Positions 43,888 through 53,767 of a stretch of DNA of 64,000 bases are shown piece by piece. The translations under genes were made by a program, and so were the position numbers. How positions within the stretch are numbered: position 1 is the first letter of the stretch; every line of letters begins with the position of its first letter. The notes beneath the pieces are model-generated. The model was not told the DNA's origin, did not search any database, and saw only the letters and a program-made list of their open reading frames with translations. This DNA comes from Flavobacterium taihuense (GTDB lineage Bacteria; Bacteroidota; Bacteroidia; Flavobacteriales; Flavobacteriaceae), in contig NZ_JAHWYN010000001.1 in NCBI RefSeq assembly GCF_019351435.1, forward strand, positions 313,785 through 377,784, in the 5' to 3' direction.

Positions 43888-46095
43888 ATGAAATCAATCA
43901 TATTGGCTCTATTTCTGGGGCTTACTACTTTTATACAAGCCCAAAATTCGATATCGGGAAAAGTTACGGATGCTAAAAATAATCCTTTGTCAGGGGTTAC
44001 CGTCGATGCAACCGAATTCCATAAATCAACCAAGACGGATGAAAACGGAATGTACACTTTGACAGCGCTACCAAATGGGGATTTAACACTTGTGTTTTCA
44101 TCCGAAGGATTTGCAACCCAAAACAAAAAGATTGAAAAAGTTCAAAATACAAAGACGCTAGATGTTATTCTGGATGAAATCGCTTTCCAAATGGATGAGG
44201 TAATTGTCTCTACACCATTTTCTAAATTGCAATCTCAAAATGTGATGAAAGTAGACCGAGAAAGCGTCAAATCAATGCAGGAAAAAGGGAGTGCCACTTT
44301 GATAGAAGGCTTGGCTACTATTCCTGGAGTTTCTCAAGTCTCTACCGGAACATCAATCGGGAAACCTGTCATTCGGGGATTGAGTGGCAACCGAGTTTTG
44401 GTGTATACTCAAGGCGTTCGGTTAGAAAATCAACAGTTTGGTGATGAACATGGCTTGGGTTTAAATGATTCCGGAGTTGAAAATGTCGAGGTTATAAAAG
44501 GGCCAGCTTCGTTGCTTTATGGCTCAGATGCATTGGGTGGAGTTTTGTTTTTTAATCCCGAAAAATTTGCTTTAGCCAATACTTTTCAAGGGGATTTTGG
44601 ACAACGATTGTTTTCGAATACGCTTGGGAGTAGCACTACTTTGGGGTTGAAAACATCTACCAATAATTGGAAATACTTGATTCGCGGCGCTTACAACACC
44701 CAATCCGATTATAAAATTCCCGATGGAGATCGAGTTACCAACACGCGTTTTCAGGAAATGGATTTTAAAGCAGGAATTGGATACAGTAATGCTAAGTTTT
44801 CGAGTGTTTTGAGATACAATTACAATAATTTGGATGTTGGAATTCCTGAAGATGGTATTGCAGATCAAAGCACAACCAAGAAAACAGCCTATCCTAAGCA
44901 AGGTGTTTTCAATAATTTATTTTCCTTAAATAATACCTTGTTTTTTAGTGATTCAAAATTGGATGTGAATTTAGGATATATTCAAAATGACCGTTCCGAG
45001 TTTGAAGACAGCAACGTTGCGTCTTTGCATATGATTTTAAACACCTTCGATTATAATGTCAAATACTATTTGCCAAAGCTTGGTAAATTTGAAACAATTG
45101 CAGGAGTTCAAGGAATGTCACAGGAAAATAAAAATTTGGCCAATGAATTTTTAATTCCAAATGCAACAACCAATGATTTTGGAGTTTTCGGAACTGGAAT
45201 TTATAATTGGGGTGTAAACTCAATCCAAGGAGGGCTTCGGTTTGACTACAGGCATTTGGTTTCAGATGAACATGGAATTGTCGGGGAAGAAGGATATTTT
45301 GAAGCGCTTAACAAAAACTATGATAGTTTCAACGCCTCATTGGGGTATAAAACCAATTTTGCTAAGGATTTGTCTTTCCGGTTGAATGCCGCAACAGGTT
45401 TTAGAGCGCCAAATTTGGCGGAGTTGTCTTCTAATGGGGTACACGAAGGTACTTTTCGATATGAGATAGGAAATCCCAATTTAAAAACTGAGCAAAATCT
45501 GCAAACCGATTTGGATTTAGAATACAAAAGCACTCACTTTGAGTTTAGTGTGAGTGGTTTTTACAATCATATTAACGATTACATTTATTCGTCGCCATCG
45601 GGTACTGAAATTGGAGGATTTAAAGTGTATGACTACATTCAAAACAATGCCAATTTGTATGGTGGTGAAGTTGCATTGCACATTCACCCGCATCCTTTGG
45701 ATTGGTTGCATATTGAATCCAGTTTTGAAACCGTTACTGGAAAACTGCAAAATGGTGGTTACTTACCTCAAATTCCGGCCAACAATTGGGACAACACCAT
45801 AAAAACTGATTTTGTAATTGGAAAATGGCTTGAGGATGCTTTTGCTACTTTCAATGTTTCGACCACTTTCAGTCAGGACAAGGTAAGCGGTTTTGATATC
45901 TCTTCGGATGGTTATACGTTGTTGAATATGGGTTTTGGAGGTAAAATAAAGCTGGGTAAAACCGCTTTTGACCTAAACTTTAATGGGAATAATTTACTCA
46001 ACAAAACATATATCCCACATTTGTCTCGTCTGGCCACTGCTGGAATACCCAATCTAGGAAGGAATTTTGTACTTGGAGTTGCTTTTAAATTCTAA
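43888..46095 (+). CDS. TonB-dependent receptor with carboxypeptidase-regulatory-like domain
   Basis: The 735-residue outer-membrane receptor starts with a signal peptide (MKSIILALFLGLTTFIQAQ). A carboxypeptidase D regulatory-like domain (SGKVTDAKNNPLSGVTVDA) follows, then a plug with VIRGLSGNRVLVYTQGVR and ENVEVIKGPASLLYGSDALG. A 22-strand barrel ends in the aromatic NFVLGVAFKF. HGLGLNDSGVENVEV and several histidines near VALHIHPHPL are notable. The start at 43888 was chosen because it begins the signal peptide. The ligand is unknown; the adjacent His/Cys-rich peptide suggests a metal or metal complex. Zinc (ZnuD-like) is one candidate. Confidence 0.88.
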   Translation: MKSIILALFLGLTTFIQAQNSISGKVTDAKNNPLSGVTVDATEFHKSTKTDENGMYTLTALPNGDLTLVFSSEGFATQNKKIEKVQNTKTLDVILDEIAFQMDEVIVSTPFSKLQSQNVMKVDRESVKSMQEKGSATLIEGLATIPGVSQVSTGTSIGKPVIRGLSGNRVLVYTQGVRLENQQFGDEHGLGLNDSGVENVEVIKGPASLLYGSDALGGVLFFNPEKFALANTFQGDFGQRLFSNTLGSSTTLGLKTSTNNWKYLIRGAYNTQSDYKIPDGDRVTNTRFQEMDFKAGIGYSNAKFSSVLRYNYNNLDVGIPEDGIADQSTTKKTAYPKQGVFNNLFSLNNTLFFSDSKLDVNLGYIQNDRSEFEDSNVASLHMILNTFDYNVKYYLPKLGKFETIAGVQGMSQENKNLANEFLIPNATTNDFGVFGTGIYNWGVNSIQGGLRFDYRHLVSDEHGIVGEEGYFEALNKNYDSFNASLGYKTNFAKDLSFRLNAATGFRAPNLAELSSNGVHEGTFRYEIGNPNLKTEQNLQTDLDLEYKSTHFEFSVSGFYNHINDYIYSSPSGTEIGGFKVYDYIQNNANLYGGEVALHIHPHPLDWLHIESSFETVTGKLQNGGYLPQIPANNWDNTIKTDFVIGKWLEDAFATFNVSTTFSQDKVSGFDISSDGYTLLNMGFGGKIKLGKTAFDLNFNGNNLLNKTYIPHLSRLATAGIPNLGRNFVLGVAFKF

Positions 46096-46119
46096 AGTTT
46101 AAGATTTCAAAAAAAATAA

Positions 46120-46152
46120 CAAACCCCAATAGCAAATTGTTATTGGGGTTTG
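46120..46152. terminator. Bidirectional terminator between TonB receptor and mtgA
   Basis: A perfect 12-bp stem, CAAACCCCAATA (46120-46131) with TATTGGGGTTTG (46141-46152), is flanked by an A run on the left and T-rich sequence on the right. It lies 3 bases from the mtgA stop and 24 from the receptor stop. Confidence 0.82.
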
Positions 46153-46155
46153 ATT

Positions 46156-46899
46156 TTAATATTCAATTTTGCCGATGTGTCTCATAATCCGAACAATTTT
46201 TGTCTTCCTATTATTGATATATGAGGAAGAACTCGTGGCTTTATACTTTCTGGGATTGGGTAATATTGCAGCTATTCCCGCTGCTTGAGTCATTGTAAGG
46301 CTTGAAGCGTCTTTTCGGTACCAATGTTCTGTTGCAGCATAAGCTCCATAAACGCCGTCACCCATTTCGATGCTGTTGAGGTAGACTTCCATAATACGTT
46401 CTTTGCCCCAAATAAGTTCTATCAAAACTGTAAAATAAGCTTCCAAGCCTTTTCGGAGGTAGCTTCGCCCTTGCCAAAGAAAAACATTCTTAGCGGTTTG
46501 CTGCGAGATGGTACTTCCACCTTTTATTTTTCGGCCTCTTTCATTGCTTTTGTAGGCTTTTTGCATCGCAATAAAATCAAAACCATTATGCGTAAGGAAA
46601 GTTCCGTCTTCACTGGCGATTACTGCTTTTTGCAAATTCATCGAAATTTTATCAAGCGGTTCCCAATTATGGCTGAAATAAATTTCTTTCCCAGCCGCTT
46701 TATTCTCAAAATAACGAATCACCATTAAAGGAGTAAATGGAACAGGTACAAATTTAAAAAGGACTACCAAAGAAATTGAAATCCCAAAAAACCACAACAA
46801 AGATTTTAGTAAAAACCATTTTACTTTGGTCATAAAACTTTTGTTGTTTTTTTTGACGGGTTTTTTTGTTGTCTTTTTGGGTGTTATTTTGGTCGCCAT
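46156..46899 (-). CDS. mtgA: Monofunctional biosynthetic peptidoglycan transglycosylase
   Basis: The enzyme polymerises lipid II into glycan strands at the inner membrane. The 247-residue product has a lysine-rich cytoplasmic N-terminus, one membrane helix (about 28-50, [20 protein letters not shown]) and a GT51 domain with [18 protein letters not shown] (E97), [13 protein letters not shown], and [14 protein letters not shown]. No transpeptidase domain follows. It is a single-gene unit. Confidence 0.93.
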   Translation of the reverse strand: MATKITPKKTTKKPVKKNNKSFMTKVKWFLLKSLLWFFGISISLVVLFKFVPVPFTPLMVIRYFENKAAGKEIYFSHNWEPLDKISMNLQKAVIASEDGTFLTHNGFDFIAMQKAYKSNERGRKIKGGSTISQQTAKNVFLWQGRSYLRKGLEAYFTVLIELIWGKERIMEVYLNSIEMGDGVYGAYAATEHWYRKDASSLTMTQAAGIAAILPNPRKYKATSSSSYINNRKTKIVRIMRHIGKIEY

Positions 46900-46963
46900 T
46901 TTATACTAAATCGGATGCTTTTAAACTGTTTTAATTTTGAATCAAAAGTAGTTTTTATTACGT

Positions 46964-49900
46964 TTATTTTTTAATGACTTTAAAAGTTTTTTTCTTGTCC
47001 TCATTTGTAACATTAATTAAATAGACACCTGTAGCATATTTTTTGAAATCAATGCTCACATTTAATTTTGAAAATTCACTTTCGAAAAGTAATTGTCCAT
47101 TAAAATTATAAACTTCAACTTTTGAAATTAACGAATTACTTTCTATGTTTAGAGTATTTTCAATAGGATTTGGATAATATTTTAAATTTTCAAATTCATT
47201 TTCTGTAATCGATAAAGTTGCTGTTGGGCTAAACACGAGGTTGTCCATATAGGCATTGTCACCTATGTCATATATATACTTTCCGATGTGCTGTAAAGAA
47301 ATTCGAATTTCAGATCCTGCGTATGGAGTTAAATCATATTTTATGGTTGCAAATTGATCTGCATCATTTGTAATTGGTTTAATTTCACTCCCAATCATTT
47401 TACCATTAACAAGAACTCTAAATACAGATTCGTTATTGCTTTGATTATAAGTTTGTTTGAGGTCAAATTGCATAAATAGCGTTTGAGCGTTTCGGGCATC
47501 TACTTTCATGTTTAATTTTGTTATGAAGTCTGGATTTGCTTCCCAAATATTTGATGCATTTGAAGATAATTTTGAAATAGTTTTTTTTAATTGTGGAGTA
47601 ACACTTTTCCAATTTTTCGAATCGCTACTTCCATTCATGGCTATTAGATTGTTGGTATCGTTTGAAGGATCTTGAGAAACAACTGCCGAACTTTCTCTTG
47701 TGCTTTCCAAAATTAAAGTCTCATCTAACGGACTTTCAAAATCATATTTAATAGTTGCAGTTTTGGCATTTATACTAGATGAATATCCCTCATTTAATTC
47801 AAAATTATCCACTAGCAAATTTGGCGCTCCTGGATTTGAGAAGTCCATTAGAAAGCTATAATCGCCAGAAACAAGAGGAGTGTAATAATAGGTAACATCA
47901 CTGTAATTATATTCGGTAAGCCTTCCTGTACCCTGTAGAGTAGTTTCCATATTATAATCATTTTGGCCTCTTCCTGCTGATATACGAACCCCCTGAGAGC
48001 GATACTCATAACTATTTCTGCCTTTTAAACTGAACTTATAAGTTGTACCTGCACTCAAATGAAACATGGGGGTCATTATTTGTGTTAAATGGCTTCCTTT
48101 AATATATAAATAACTGCTGTCATCATACCCATTTCTCAAATAATCATACCCATAATTGTAATAGGTATCTTGTTCTGCCCTATTTTTCGAAAACATATCT
48201 CCATACAGATGCTTAAAACAATCTGGGAGCAGATTTTCGCCATAAGTGCTCAAATTAGTAAACTTTTCTACCCAAGGTAAGGGTATTATATTGCAGGTAG
48301 TTTCGATCCTTTTCGGACCAACAGTGATTGAGTTTCCGGAATTGCAATTAGTCATAAAATAGAAGTCATAGGAAGTTCCTGTCTGCAGATTTATAACAGT
48401 AATCTCATTCTCGTTTGTTTTTAAAATAGTTCCTGTACCTTGAGTAAAACCCGGAAGGCCATATTCTATTTCAACATTTTGTGGCAATTGATTTCCAGAT
48501 GTCCAATTGATATGGACTGAGTTGTTGTTAATGTTAGAAAAAACAACATCAATTGGCTCATAGCATTCTAATGTTTGGTCATAATAAAAATCATCAATTA
48601 AAATTGTATTGGTGCTAAGATATTCATTTGGCTCGCTTTCAAACTTAAATGCTATTTGTTTATTGGATCCGTTATATGCTGAAAAATCAATATTATATTC
48701 TTTTCCGTATTGTGGAGTTTTTCTTATTTCATCAAAAGAAATAGATTGATACGGTTCAAAAGTGGAAAGATCTAAAGGGTTTTTTATTGTTCCGACAATT
48801 AAATTACCTGATTTAGTATATGTTGACAATCTACTAAAAATCCAGAATTTTATTTTTTTAAGGTTGTCAAAATCAGATAAAAAAGGAGAAATTAAATAAG
48901 CAGTCCCTGATTCATCTTGTAATGAATAAACATTTGGAGCACTGTTTATATTTGTCAAGCTAAATTCATCAATACGAGAATATTGATGGTTATTATAGGT
49001 CCAGCAAAAATCGATAACATCACCGTAATTATTTTTATAAGAATCAAAATTTTCTACAAAGGGAGCCGTTTTAGCACATGTGATTCTGAAGGTATATCGG
49101 TCACTCCAATCACTCGCTATATTTGCTTCACAATAGGTACGAACCCTGTAATCGTATGAATCTTCAACTAGTCCAGTTAAATTAAATGGATTTGTTTTTA
49201 TAGTTATTAAAGTCCCTGTCCCTTCTGCAAATCCTTTTGGACCATATTCAATTTCCCAGCTGTCAGATTGTTTTTGAGTGTTATTGTCTTTCCAATCCAA
49301 AGAGGCACTATCAGTTCCTGATTGTATCGCGCCTAATTGGCCTGGTCTTGGGCAATTGTTTTGGGTATACTCAAAATCATCAATATACAATCTTCTATTG
49401 CGGGCATTGTTTACACTTTGTTTAATACCAATGTATTTGTCTGTGCCATAATAATTTGAGAAATCAATTTCATATTTGAGCCATTTTCCTATATTTTCAA
49501 CAGGAATCGCAATTGTTTTGTAAGAGGTAAAAGTGGTATAGTCCTCTGGATCTGAAAGAGTTCCGATGATAATTTCTACAGCTGAATTGGTAGACTCATT
49601 TGGGGAAAGCATCCAAAAACTTGTTTTTTTGTAATTATCGAAATCTTTGAATCTAGGCGAAACAAGAACTACTCTATCTGTTTTTTCTCCTTCACCGGGA
49701 GGATAAGGAGCGTCTAATTGATTTAGCATATATACCGAATGCGAACCGCTTTTTACTGGTTGGGTAGTTGTTGTTATAAATTGATTTTTATCCCAATATC
49801 TTTCATTTATATAAGGCACAATTCTAGTCCAACAGCCACTCTTTTCAAAAGCTAAGTTTTCAAAATCATCACTATATCCTACATTTACCCCTGAGCATTT

Positions 49901-51838
49901 GGTTCTAAAATAGCCTCTGTCAGACCAATCGCTATATTCAGTATCACATTTAGCACGAACATAGAAGTCATAAACAGTATTGTCTAAAACAGATTCAGTA
50001 ATTTTAAAAGGGAAGGAGGTCGCATTTACGATAGTTCCGGATCCATGTGCAAATCCTTTAGGGCCATATTCTATCTGCCATTCTGATGCAGATTTGTAAT
50101 TGTCCCAAGTAACTGTTGCAAAATCAATACCAGAGCTAAGAGTTCTAGGGTTTAAAGGCTCTATACATAGAGGGGAATCTTCATAAACAAAATCATCTAT
50201 GCAAAAAATTGATTTAGCTGATTCATTTTGTTTTAAAGCGAGATAATGGTGGTTATTGCTTTTTAGATAATTGTCCAAATAAATAGTATGTTCTTTCCAA
50301 ATGCCTAATTTGTCAGGATTGTCAATTTCATTCATTTCTGATGCTAAAATTGTTTTCAAAGGAATGAAAGTAGTGGCATCTTTTGGGTCAGACATAGTTC
50401 CTATGGTCAGAGAATTGTCATTGTAAGTTTGGCTTGAACTATAAGCAAGAAGGCTGAATCTAATCCTTTTTGTAGCTTCTAAATTTGCAATGTATGGGGT
50501 TATCAGATATGATTTTTGGCCACTGTATGAATCACCATAAGAATCCATTATAATCATTTGCGACCCAGTTTTAGGCAATGGTTTTAAACTCCAATTAACG
50601 TTTTTGTCTTTTGTTATTATCGCATAATTAGTATTCGTGCTCCAACAAGGATCTATATAATCAGACCCTTCAAAAGAGGTTGTATAAGTTCCTGAAAAAT
50701 CATTGCAAACGGTTTTGAAGCTAATTGTTGGAGTCCAATTGGAATATAAATCATCGATGCAATTTGCTCGTACTTTTACTTCATAATCGCTATTTCCTGT
50801 CAAATTACTTAAAACGAATGGACTGCTTTGAATGTTAAATGTTTCTGTCGTTCTTGTATAAATATTTTTTAAACTTACTTGAAAATTAGTTTGATTTGAA
50901 GAATCAAAACTTATTTGAGCTGTATTTTCCTGAATATTTGTAACTGCAAAATTAGATTGGTCATAACAATTTGAAGCCTCCTCATAGCTAATGTCGTCAA
51001 TATAAATTTCTGCATCACCAATATAGTTATAAGATTTATTTTTGAATTTGAACACAATATACTGGTCATTTCCTTTGTAATTGTTAAAATAAATGGTTCT
51101 CTGTTCCCAGTTGGTTGTAGTTGCTCTTTCAACCTCGGATAGTAAATGGAAAGTGCTTGGGTCATTTGGATCCGTCATTGTCCCTACAAGAAGTTCTTCA
51201 TTAGAATCGTAACTATAAACCCAAAAGCGTATTTTTCTTTCTGCTGCTAAATCTTTAAATTTTGGAGAAATAAAAGCGACATGACCATTAGTGCTTTTGT
51301 CTAAATTTGTCATAGTTATTGAAGAGCCTAAATTATCTCCATGATTATTATAACTTGTCAATCCTATATTGGCTTCATTTTTAGGATTGTTGTATAATAA
51401 ACCTTTCCATTCTAAATCTTTTTCGGTTGTATTATTAAAATCAATGGCGTAGCCCAAAGAATAATAATTATCATTTGTCGCAAATACTGTTTGAGTTTGT
51501 GACCAATCAGTCCATGCAATTGCGGTTCCATTGAAATGATTTTCCCTAATCCTAAAAACATATTTTTTTAATGGATTTAGTGTGAAACGGTAAAAATCCC
51601 ATCCCGAAACCTTCACAGAAGTTCCTTGTCCAGGTAGAAATCCTTCTGGACCATATTCAAATTCCCATTCGTAAGTAGTATAAACATCATAATTAAGATA
51701 TTCAATCATAGTTTCACCTGTTAATGAAACTGTAATTACAAAGTCTAAATTAGTGGTAGTGGATTCTGTTTTGTTGTTGGCTTTTAAAAAAAGTAGATTG
51801 AAAAAAGAAAAAAGGATTACTAAAGTAGTTTTTTGCAT
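46964..51838 (-). CDS. Large modular secreted protein with T9SS type A sorting domain
   Basis: The 1624-residue protein has a signal peptide (about 1-20). Repeated pairs of a fibronectin type III-like domain (about 90 residues) and a MAM/jelly-roll-like module (about 150-170 residues) follow. It ends in a type IX secretion C-terminal domain (last 75 residues: YYPNPIENTLNIES, VEVYNFNGQLL, YATGVYLINV, KTFKVIKK). Five FN3-like units start near residues 30, 290, 565, 855 and 1105; four carry a variant of EYGPKGFAxGxGT. The jelly-roll modules repeat IDDFVYE/IDDFEY-like strands. It should be exported across the outer membrane and attached or released. No catalytic domain is seen, so adhesion or carbohydrate binding is the likely role. 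Confidence 0.87.
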   Translation of the reverse strand: MQKTTLVILFSFFNLLFLKANNKTESTTTNLDFVITVSLTGETMIEYLNYDVYTTYEWEFEYGPEGFLPGQGTSVKVSGWDFYRFTLNPLKKYVFRIRENHFNGTAIAWTDWSQTQTVFATNDNYYSLGYAIDFNNTTEKDLEWKGLLYNNPKNEANIGLTSYNNHGDNLGSSITMTNLDKSTNGHVAFISPKFKDLAAERKIRFWVYSYDSNEELLVGTMTDPNDPSTFHLLSEVERATTTNWEQRTIYFNNYKGNDQYIVFKFKNKSYNYIGDAEIYIDDISYEEASNCYDQSNFAVTNIQENTAQISFDSSNQTNFQVSLKNIYTRTTETFNIQSSPFVLSNLTGNSDYEVKVRANCIDDLYSNWTPTISFKTVCNDFSGTYTTSFEGSDYIDPCWSTNTNYAIITKDKNVNWSLKPLPKTGSQMIIMDSYGDSYSGQKSYLITPYIANLEATKRIRFSLLAYSSSQTYNDNSLTIGTMSDPKDATTFIPLKTILASEMNEIDNPDKLGIWKEHTIYLDNYLKSNNHHYLALKQNESAKSIFCIDDFVYEDSPLCIEPLNPRTLSSGIDFATVTWDNYKSASEWQIEYGPKGFAHGSGTIVNATSFPFKITESVLDNTVYDFYVRAKCDTEYSDWSDRGYFRTKCSGVNVGYSDDFENLAFEKSGCWTRIVPYINERYWDKNQFITTTTQPVKSGSHSVYMLNQLDAPYPPGEGEKTDRVVLVSPRFKDFDNYKKTSFWMLSPNESTNSAVEIIIGTLSDPEDYTTFTSYKTIAIPVENIGKWLKYEIDFSNYYGTDKYIGIKQSVNNARNRRLYIDDFEYTQNNCPRPGQLGAIQSGTDSASLDWKDNNTQKQSDSWEIEYGPKGFAEGTGTLITIKTNPFNLTGLVEDSYDYRVRTYCEANIASDWSDRYTFRITCAKTAPFVENFDSYKNNYGDVIDFCWTYNNHQYSRIDEFSLTNINSAPNVYSLQDESGTAYLISPFLSDFDNLKKIKFWIFSRLSTYTKSGNLIVGTIKNPLDLSTFEPYQSISFDEIRKTPQYGKEYNIDFSAYNGSNKQIAFKFESEPNEYLSTNTILIDDFYYDQTLECYEPIDVVFSNINNNSVHINWTSGNQLPQNVEIEYGLPGFTQGTGTILKTNENEITVINLQTGTSYDFYFMTNCNSGNSITVGPKRIETTCNIIPLPWVEKFTNLSTYGENLLPDCFKHLYGDMFSKNRAEQDTYYNYGYDYLRNGYDDSSYLYIKGSHLTQIMTPMFHLSAGTTYKFSLKGRNSYEYRSQGVRISAGRGQNDYNMETTLQGTGRLTEYNYSDVTYYYTPLVSGDYSFLMDFSNPGAPNLLVDNFELNEGYSSSINAKTATIKYDFESPLDETLILESTRESSAVVSQDPSNDTNNLIAMNGSSDSKNWKSVTPQLKKTISKLSSNASNIWEANPDFITKLNMKVDARNAQTLFMQFDLKQTYNQSNNESVFRVLVNGKMIGSEIKPITNDADQFATIKYDLTPYAGSEIRISLQHIGKYIYDIGDNAYMDNLVFSPTATLSITENEFENLKYYPNPIENTLNIESNSLISKVEVYNFNGQLLFESEFSKLNVSIDFKKYATGVYLINVTNEDKKKTFKVIKK

Positions 51839-51866
51839 GTTTTGGGGTTGTTTTTTATGAGTAGCT

Positions 51867-52979
51867 CTATACTAAATCTGCTAATTCGGTTCCAATTAAA
51901 CTGCCTATTGCTACTCCCATTCCGCCTAATCGAACACCACAGTAGACGTTTTCGGAGAGTTGGGTAACAATTGGTTTTTTGCTATTTCCAATGCCCATGA
52001 TTCCACTCCAGCGGTGTTCAATTTTTACATTGTAATTAGGTAAAATTACTACTTTTAATAGATTTTCCAATTTTTCCTGCACAATTTTTGTTTGACCAAA
52101 TTCGGTTGTATTTTCGGTTTCAAAATCAAGATTTCTGCCTCCTCCAAGGAGTATTCGATCACCAATATTTCTAAAATAATAATAGCCTTTGTCCAAATGA
52201 AATGTTCCTTTTATGTCTAAGTTAGGAATTGGTTCTGTGATTAAAACCTGTGCTCTTGCTGGTTTCACTCCGCCTTTGGTTAATTCATTGGCAAAACCAT
52301 TGGTGGCGAACAATAATTTTTTGCTAGTGAAACTAAAATCACCGAGTGCAACTTCAACACCGTTTTCGTTATCCAAAAAGGAGGTAACGGTTTGTTGGTT
52401 TAATATTAAAATATCTTTCTCATAGGCTTGTTTTAATAAGGCCTGCATCATATTTCCAGTGTCAATTTGAGCTTCAAAAGGATTGAAAATCAAATATTCG
52501 TTGATTTCTCCAAAACCAAAACGATCAACTTCTTTGGCAAACACATCAGCTTTAAATAATGGTTTTAAGATTTCATTTATAAAAGACAACTTATTTGAAC
52601 ATTCACTATAACTACTTTCGTCATCCTTTAAAAACAATTCATAACCACCATAGGCTTTGAAATCTATTGTGTTGTCACCAAGACGTTTTCTTAATAATTG
52701 TAGACCGCTCCATCTTTTTTGGATGAGTTGAATAACTTCTTCCTCGGTGTGTGTTTTTAAATCATCAATAATTTCTGAAATACTTCCAAAGCAAGCAAAT
52801 CCAGCATTTTTGGTGCTGGCTCCTTGTGGTAACATTCCTTTTTCGAGAATCAATATTTTGCTCTCAGGATATTTTTCACGCAAGCGTAACCCTGCATGTA
52901 AACCTACAATTCCACTGCCAACGATAGTGAAATCTACATTAGTGAACCAATTTTTTAATTCCCAATAGCTAAGTTGCAT
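51867..52979 (-). CDS. FAD-dependent oxidoreductase, DAO family
   Basis: The 370-residue protein has the dinucleotide site DFTIVGSGIVGLHAGLRL, EKGMLPQGASTKNAGFACFG as the second FAD contact, and VYCGVRLGGMGVAIGSLIG near the end. It belongs to the D-amino-acid/glycine oxidase-like (DAO) group. The substrate is not evident. It follows the modular T9SS gene in genome order but lies upstream of it on the minus strand, 28 bases away, so co-transcription is possible. Confidence 0.82.
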   Translation of the reverse strand: MQLSYWELKNWFTNVDFTIVGSGIVGLHAGLRLREKYPESKILILEKGMLPQGASTKNAGFACFGSISEIIDDLKTHTEEEVIQLIQKRWSGLQLLRKRLGDNTIDFKAYGGYELFLKDDESSYSECSNKLSFINEILKPLFKADVFAKEVDRFGFGEINEYLIFNPFEAQIDTGNMMQALLKQAYEKDILILNQQTVTSFLDNENGVEVALGDFSFTSKKLLFATNGFANELTKGGVKPARAQVLITEPIPNLDIKGTFHLDKGYYYFRNIGDRILLGGGRNLDFETENTTEFGQTKIVQEKLENLLKVVILPNYNVKIEHRWSGIMGIGNSKKPIVTQLSENVYCGVRLGGMGVAIGSLIGTELADLV

Positions 52980-53229
52980 TTGATTTTTTTTTATAAAATT
53001 AAATAAATTTTCTAGTTTTCGAGTATTACATTTTTAATATGTAGTTAATTCGATTGATTTTTTTTAAAACGATTTTTTTTCTCATAGTATAAAAATTAAT
53101 GTTCAATAAAAACAACAGTTTGGCATTATAATTGTGTCAAGATATCTGGTTTCAAAAAGGAGCTAGTATTATTATTTTTCAGATAGATAATATGGGTTCA
53201 AGTTAAAAATAGGACTAAATTATTTTGTT

Positions 53230-53643
53230 ATGTTTGAAAATATAGATGAACTTATAGAAGTAAACTTAAAACTGCTATATACGTCCAAGTCCCAATTTAT
53301 GATGCGAATCAATTTTAAGGATGAATTTGGTTTTAATCTTAAAAACTCAAAAAGATTTGCAGAAATTTTAGATCATAAAGGCCTTGTTGTATTAGAAAAG
53401 GAGCAGGGATTTAGATGTGATTTAACTGATTTTGGTAGACAAATTTATGAAGACGGTGGATGGGCTAAGTACTCAGAGACTGTTGAATCGCTTGAAGAGT
53501 TCAAAAGTATTGTAAATATAGATTTTGAAGTTCAAAAAATTGAACAGTCATTTCTGAAAAAAATAATAATTGCCAGTATTATTGTATTAGTGTTGTGTTT
53601 TTTTATCACGCTATTAACCGTTGAAATTTTTAAAACTACTTAG
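53230..53643 (+). CDS. Uncharacterised protein with C-terminal membrane anchor
   Basis: Not recognised. The 137-residue product has a soluble N-terminal part of about 110 residues with a possible winged-helix feel (FAEILDHKGLVVLEKEQGFR, LTDFGRQIYEDGGW). One C-terminal membrane helix (about 115-133, IIIASIIVLVLCFFITLL) ends it. The tail-anchored layout resembles small Flavobacteriia proteins found singly. It is separated from its neighbours by 250 and 124 bases, and no operon partner is evident. Confidence 0.65.
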   Translation: MFENIDELIEVNLKLLYTSKSQFMMRINFKDEFGFNLKNSKRFAEILDHKGLVVLEKEQGFRCDLTDFGRQIYEDGGWAKYSETVESLEEFKSIVNIDFEVQKIEQSFLKKIIIASIIVLVLCFFITLLTVEIFKTT

Positions 53644-53732
53644 TTTTTACAATTTTTTTTGGCACTAAAAGAGTCGCTTTTTTTAAGTTTTTTTTATGTG
53701 TTGCTATTTATTCTAATTGATGATTATAATGT

Positions 53733-53740
53733 TATATTTG
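53733..53740 (+). promoter_or_regulatory. Candidate -7 element for the S9 peptidase gene
   Basis: TATATTTG matches TAnnTTTG and leaves a leader of about 20 bases. A TTG at 53717 is too close (13 bases) to be a good -33 element. Confidence 0.4.
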
Positions 53741-53767
53741 AAAACTGAATATGTATTTTAAATAATT

